This document shows positions 29,398 through 32,619 of a stretch of DNA of 32,619 nt, piece by piece (within the stretch, counting starts at the first letter, position 1; each line of letters opens with the position of its first letter). A program made the position numbers and the translations under genes. The stretch spans positions 1 to 32,619 of the forward strand of contig JACQMV010000049.1 of NCBI GenBank assembly GCA_016203395.1. Reading direction: 5' to 3'. The stretch is from Candidatus Woesearchaeota archaeon. GTDB taxonomy: Archaea > Nanobdellota > Nanobdellia > Woesearchaeales > ARS49. The notes beneath the pieces were generated by a model. It made no database searches, was not told the DNA's origin, and saw only the letters and a list, made by a program, of their open reading frames with translations.

Positions 29398-31056
29398 TTA
29401 ACTCGGCATACCCGGCAGTTCTGGAGGCGGTGCAATAACCTCTCCAAGTTGACAATTATTTGAAACCTTCAACAAAATAACAGGAGGAACCTCAATAAAT
29501 CCATCCAACGGAATCCTTACATACTGATATGCTTGACTATCAAAGAAGTAAGCCCTACGTATCCTGCAATTACCTGAAATACCACGTAATGAAACTCCAG
29601 AAGATAATACACTAGAAAGCATCCTCTCTCTGCTTAGAAAATTCCAGCCCTTATACAATCTAATCTTGTCATAAGCCACCAAATCACTACCAAACAAAGG
29701 ACCATAATCAATCGTTCCGCTTTTTGCAGCATACACCCACGTGCCTGTGCTTACAAACTCACGAACTTCCTCATCGCTCATATCATCCAGCTCATCACGC
29801 TCTGGCTGAGGCCACACCCTCACATAATCCTGCGAAGGAAGCAAACCATAAATCACTTTAATATCCTCAACTAACAAATCTCCTTTCATTCCTTGATTCA
29901 AAGGATCAATAAGCCCGGGAACTAAATTCCAGCCATTGAACAATCTAACCTTGAAATGCTCTGGAAAAGGCTTTTCTGGTTCATTAGAAATAACAGACCA
30001 TTTGGACTCACCATTGAAGTAACCCAATCTTACAGCCCTGCATTTTGCAGCCAAAGGCGTTCTATACACACTTGAATTATACGTATTACCAAACTCATCA
30101 CCAAACTGAATAAATACCTCATAATCCAAAGGCAAAGCAATTGAAAGATAATGCTCTTTTGGATACCCACTCTGACCACCACCATTATAGCCCTCTCTGA
30201 ATTTATACTTGAAAAATACATTAATACTGGAAGCAATATCTGAATCTATGGAAATATCAGCCATCGGATACATTGTAAGCTCGCCAACATCAACAATATT
30301 CTGACCGGAAACGTTCGTCACAACTTCTTCCGGCAACGCATCAAAACGCGTCTCTCTTAAAGCCATTGAAAACCCATTAAAATTCTTACCGAGCGTGATG
30401 TATGCATAATCATAACATCCTCTGAAAAACGACCACGAACCACCAGTATTATCCTCTCTTGATGTATGACCCTCACTAAGCTTGAAATCGCTTGAAACAC
30501 TAAACTGAAAGTTACCATTCTCATCACTAACAACTTCTGAAGGCGAAAAATTATACGCACTCATTAATTGAGCACCTGCAATCGGCTCACCAGTTAGCTG
30601 ATCAACTAATCGTCCTTTAATCAAAATCGTGTAAACATCACTTTCTTCACTTTCATTCGCAACATCCACTAATTCTAATTCTTCTACTTCACCAAGCTCA
30701 TCATTTGAATCAGACAATACCACCACATTATCACCCGGCTGAATACTATCCCGTGTTGTAACAGTTGTGTCAGAACTTGTTGATTCAGAAGAAGACTCAT
30801 CATGAGACTGCTCTACACTAGTAGTTGTGTCTGTAACAGTAGTATCTGAGCTTGTTGAATCTGAGCTTGTTGAGCCAGTTGTCACTCCTGAACCTGCACT
30901 AGACTGTATAACACTATTAAGATTGATATCCTCTATGTCACCAAGCTCATCCAAATCATCTGAAACCATCCCCGTATTGCTTCCAGAGATAAAATAAAAA
31001 ACCGCAAGAGTGAGTGCTGCAATAACAAAAATACCATATGAGTTTTGCTTTCTCAT
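29398..31056 (-). CDS. membrane-anchored surface protein
   Basis: The 552-residue protein has an N-terminal hydrophobic anchor or signal (residues 9-24: IFVIAALTLAVFYFIS) and a Ser/Thr/Asp-rich linker (about 50-105). A carboxypeptidase-regulatory-like beta domain follows (GRLVDQLTGEPIAGAQL, then SDENGNFQFSVS, about 145-195) and then a long beta-rich outer part. Two related motifs, LFNGWNLVPGL and LYKGWNFLSRE, occur in the C-terminal half; similar GWN-L motifs are common in archaeal surface proteins. The tail ends in a Pro-rich APPPELPGMPS. TTTTATATAC lies 27 nt upstream of the chosen ATG. It is followed on the same strand by no gene for 20 bp before a converging pair, so it ends the group. 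Confidence 0.75.
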   Translation of the reverse strand: MRKQNSYGIFVIAALTLAVFYFISGSNTGMVSDDLDELGDIEDINLNSVIQSSAGSGVTTGSTSSDSTSSDTTVTDTTTSVEQSHDESSSESTSSDTTVTTRDSIQPGDNVVVLSDSNDELGEVEELELVDVANESEESDVYTILIKGRLVDQLTGEPIAGAQLMSAYNFSPSEVVSDENGNFQFSVSSDFKLSEGHTSREDNTGGSWSFFRGCYDYAYITLGKNFNGFSMALRETRFDALPEEVVTNVSGQNIVDVGELTMYPMADISIDSDIASSINVFFKYKFREGYNGGGQSGYPKEHYLSIALPLDYEVFIQFGDEFGNTYNSSVYRTPLAAKCRAVRLGYFNGESKWSVISNEPEKPFPEHFKVRLFNGWNLVPGLIDPLNQGMKGDLLVEDIKVIYGLLPSQDYVRVWPQPERDELDDMSDEEVREFVSTGTWVYAAKSGTIDYGPLFGSDLVAYDKIRLYKGWNFLSRERMLSSVLSSGVSLRGISGNCRIRRAYFFDSQAYQYVRIPLDGFIEVPPVILLKVSNNCQLGEVIAPPPELPGMPS

Positions 31057-31074
31057 ACTCGCAACCCACACCTA

Positions 31075-31090
31075 CTAGTATATAAAACTA
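31075..31090 (-). promoter_or_regulatory. TATA box of surface-protein gene
   Basis: The complement TAGTTTTATATACTAG is centred 27 nt before the ATG at 31056. It overlaps the 3' end of the upstream gene by a few bases. Confidence 0.55.
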
Positions 31091-31771
31091 TGGCAAGTCA
31101 GGCAAGTCAGGAATATCTCCTAAATCATCATCCAACCCTGGAAGAACCGGAGGAGCAATAATATCATAATCTCCTTCATTATCTGCTGAATAAGAATCCT
31201 GCGGTAAACCAGGAGGAGATGGAACCGGACTGCTTAAAGGAACTGTTGCAGAAGAAGTTCCAGATGATGCATAATACCCAGCAGATGACCCAGACGGCGT
31301 AGATAAAGGTGAAGAAGCACTAGAAGCAGATGACACAGAAGAACCAGCAGATTGCCTTGGAGTGTATTTTGCTGCAGAAGAACTTTTAGTTGGCAGCTTT
31401 TGCTGAGCAACGTTAGTTTTTGGCAAAGAAACAGGTTTGGAAACTGGCTTAGACACTGAAACAGAAGAAGAGGTTTTTTTAGAAACACTCTCAACCAAAC
31501 CCAAATCCTGACCTCTTAGAACAAGAGAGTCCTCAAACTCATCAACTACTGGCTCTGGCTTGAGAAAAGTAAATGCAGAAAACACAGCAAGCATCACAAT
31601 CACAATCACTCCAACATAAACACCAAGTTTTGGAAAAGGCTTTTTTACAGCAGCTGCAAGAGCAGCATCAACCTCTTTTTGAGGATAATGCGGTGCAAGC
31701 GCAGCATGAAGAACATCAGAACTATAGCCCTCTTTCAGCCGCTGCTTAACATATTCCAGCAAAGTATCCAT
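31088..31771 (-). CDS. single-pass membrane protein with Ser/Pro-rich exterior
   Basis: The 227-residue protein has a cytoplasmic helical N-terminus (about 1-45: VKQRLKEGYSSDVLHAALAP), one transmembrane helix (about 50-71: VYVGVIVIVMLAVFSAFTFL), and a long disordered outside part rich in Ser, Pro and Lys. The end, IIAPPVLPGLDDDLGDIPD, resembles the APPPELPGMPS tail of the downstream surface protein, so both may be handled or bound by the same partner. A TATA-like AAATATATACTC (complement of about 31790-31803) lies 26 nt before the ATG. Confidence 0.75.
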   Translation of the reverse strand: MDTLLEYVKQRLKEGYSSDVLHAALAPHYPQKEVDAALAAAVKKPFPKLGVYVGVIVIVMLAVFSAFTFLKPEPVVDEFEDSLVLRGQDLGLVESVSKKTSSSVSVSKPVSKPVSLPKTNVAQQKLPTKSSSAAKYTPRQSAGSSVSSASSASSPLSTPSGSSAGYYASSGTSSATVPLSSPVPSPPGLPQDSYSADNEGDYDIIAPPVLPGLDDDLGDIPDLPDLP

Positions 31772-31817
31772 AAATACTCAGCCAGCAGTGGGAGTATATA
31801 TTTCTTTTCCTTCACAA

Positions 31818-32216
31818 CTATGCAGCCATATCAAGCATTCTATCAGTTACTAACATAAGCCGCAAACCACCTTTTAATACTGCATCATGTATTATTGCAT
31901 GCGCGTTTTCAAGCTGTGATTTTGAATGCTTAACCTTTTCAGAAAGCTCCCAACTACTCGCACCACTAAGTATGCCAATCACAGTAGTACGATCTTGACT
32001 AAACTCAATCACTCCAGAAACAATATCTCCGGGAGAAAGCTCCTTGTTTTTATTCAACAAATCCCGTGCATTTATAGAATGACTTTCTGCCTGAGAAAAA
32101 GCAAAAATCTGCCTGCTAACAACATTCACAAGCAAAAAAATAGACTTATGTACTGGCTTGATTAACGCAGTCACAACAGATTTTGAAATACCGACACTAT
32201 CATCAATTACTAGCAT
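31818..32216 (-). CDS. hypothetical protein, 132 residues
   Basis: No family is recognised. From the ATG at 32216 the protein reads MLVIDDSVGISKSVVTALIK and continues as a mixed alpha/beta soluble protein, with Ser-rich helices in the second half and a hydrophobic GGLRLMLVTDRML end. A TATA-like CTATTTATTC (complement of about 32237-32249) lies 27 nt before this ATG. A longer start 20 codons upstream would run through that promoter. The VIDDS start recalls receiver domains, but the later receiver residues are missing. Confidence 0.6.
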   Translation of the reverse strand: MLVIDDSVGISKSVVTALIKPVHKSIFLLVNVVSRQIFAFSQAESHSINARDLLNKNKELSPGDIVSGVIEFSQDRTTVIGILSGASSWELSEKVKHSKSQLENAHAIIHDAVLKGGLRLMLVTDRMLDMAA

Positions 32217-32344
32217 AAACACACGTAAAGCAAGAAGAATAAATAGTTTTCTGTTGAAAACTTCGCAATAGCCCAAAAAAAAAGCAAGTCAAAAGTTTGC
32301 CTATGCTAAAATATGCTTGAGTAAATGAACTTATTGCCAAACGG

Positions 32345-32418
32345 TTCTTATGCTCTGACTGTGAACTTTAATGTGATCAACTGTTTATTTGTCATGAGCA
32401 ATACCATTTGTTGCACCA
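32345..32418 (+). repeat. dispersed repeat, partial copy F
   Basis: GCTCTGACTGTGAACTTTAA through ACTGTTTATTTGTCATGAGC to TTTGTTGCACC matches the first half of copies B and E; the second half is absent. Confidence 0.8.
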
Positions 32419-32460
32419 CTGGAAATAACCTGAGTTGGTACTGCATTTTTCCCATAGCCC

Positions 32461-32619
32461 TTGCTAATTCTTATCTTAAATGGGGTTATAATTTATCAGC
32501 AGCCCTTGTGCTCTTACTGTGAACTTTAATGTGCTCAACTGTTTATTTGTCTTGAGCAATACAATTTGTTGCACCCTGTTGCAAACACAACGCAAGCACA
32601 TGGTAAGGGCTTGGTGTGA
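32461..32619 (+). repeat. dispersed repeat, copy E (cut by window end)
   Basis: The copy begins TTGCTAATTCTTATCTTAAA, includes the perfect inner end CAGCCCTTGTG, the short hairpin TGCTCAA/TTGAGCA, and the GGCTTGGTGTGA segment at the window edge. It is the best preserved left end in the window. Confidence 0.88.

Larger units (their letters stand above)
32277..32619. other. gene-free window end with two repeat copies
   Basis: No gene is supported. A plus-strand 65-codon frame at 32325-32522 is repeat sequence. The stretch contains a half copy and the start of a full copy of the dispersed repeat, which the window end cuts. Confidence 0.6.

Noticed and set aside
31088-31771. Ser/Pro-rich protein as a RiPP precursor
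   Set aside because: It has a clear transmembrane helix and a low-complexity exterior, no Cys, and lies far from the maturase.
31818-32216. Second response-regulator domain starting MLVIDDS
   Set aside because: Apart from the first strand and Asp pair, the phosphoacceptor Asp, Thr/Ser and Lys positions of receiver domains cannot be found.

Overview
The window looks like part of an archaeal chromosome, and a small-genomed DPANN-type lineage (Woesearchaeota or Pacearchaeota-like) is my best guess. Three things point to archaea. Information-processing genes are archaeal in type: family-B DNA polymerase, archease plus RtcB RNA ligase, a TrmB-like regulator, and an AbrB-PhoU fusion. Most transcription units have a TATA box 24-30 nt before the chosen ATG with no ribosome-binding site, as in leaderless archaeal promoters. 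Internal genes of operons carry GGAGG-type sites instead. The phylum is inferred from gene style and was not tested. No transposase, integrase or CRISPR array is present.

Layout. 0.08-2.5 kb: a minus-strand pair, a conserved protein of unknown function and a radical SAM enzyme whose C-terminus carries two copies of a 15-residue peptide. 2.6-6.2 kb: AbrB-PhoU regulator, a kinase-like phosphotransferase, RdgB/HAM1 nucleotide pyrophosphatase, a small HExxH metallopeptidase. 6.3-8.15 kb: a toxin-antitoxin island (MazF, RelE and RelE/ParE modules; the middle antitoxin has an in-frame stop) next to tRNA-Leu(CAG), with a direct repeat on both sides. 8.5-15.05 kb: PolX, a double Fis-type HTH protein, a membrane-bound winged-helix protein, archease-RtcB, and small unknowns. 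15.6-21.6 kb: a nuclease-like protein, PduO-type cobalamin adenosyltransferase, a 41-residue zinc-ribbon peptide, a Nudix-like protein, then nrdR-nrdJ. PduO makes the adenosylcobalamin that NrdJ needs. 22.0-24.8 kb: a receiver-domain protein and PolB.

The most exciting region is 24.8-28.3 kb. A radical SAM/SPASM enzyme is followed on the same strand by two tandem small genes with nearly identical N-terminal halves (125 of 127 bases) and divergent, extremely Cys-rich C-terminal halves (12 and 15 Cys). A third small Cys-containing peptide gene comes after them. The stop codon of each peptide gene overlaps the ribosome-binding site of the next. A TrmB-family regulator is transcribed divergently from what seems to be one shared TATA element. 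This has the architecture of a RiPP (ribosomally made, post-translationally modified peptide) cluster, probably thioether-forming, and I do not recognise it as a described family.

The last part (28.5-32.3 kb) holds unknown small proteins and two membrane-anchored, Ser-rich surface proteins. The intergenic spaces carry a dispersed family of about 170-210 bp repeats (at least five good copies, one partial, one decayed) whose ends are inverted copies of a roughly 43-bp unit. It behaves like a MITE or structured-RNA family.
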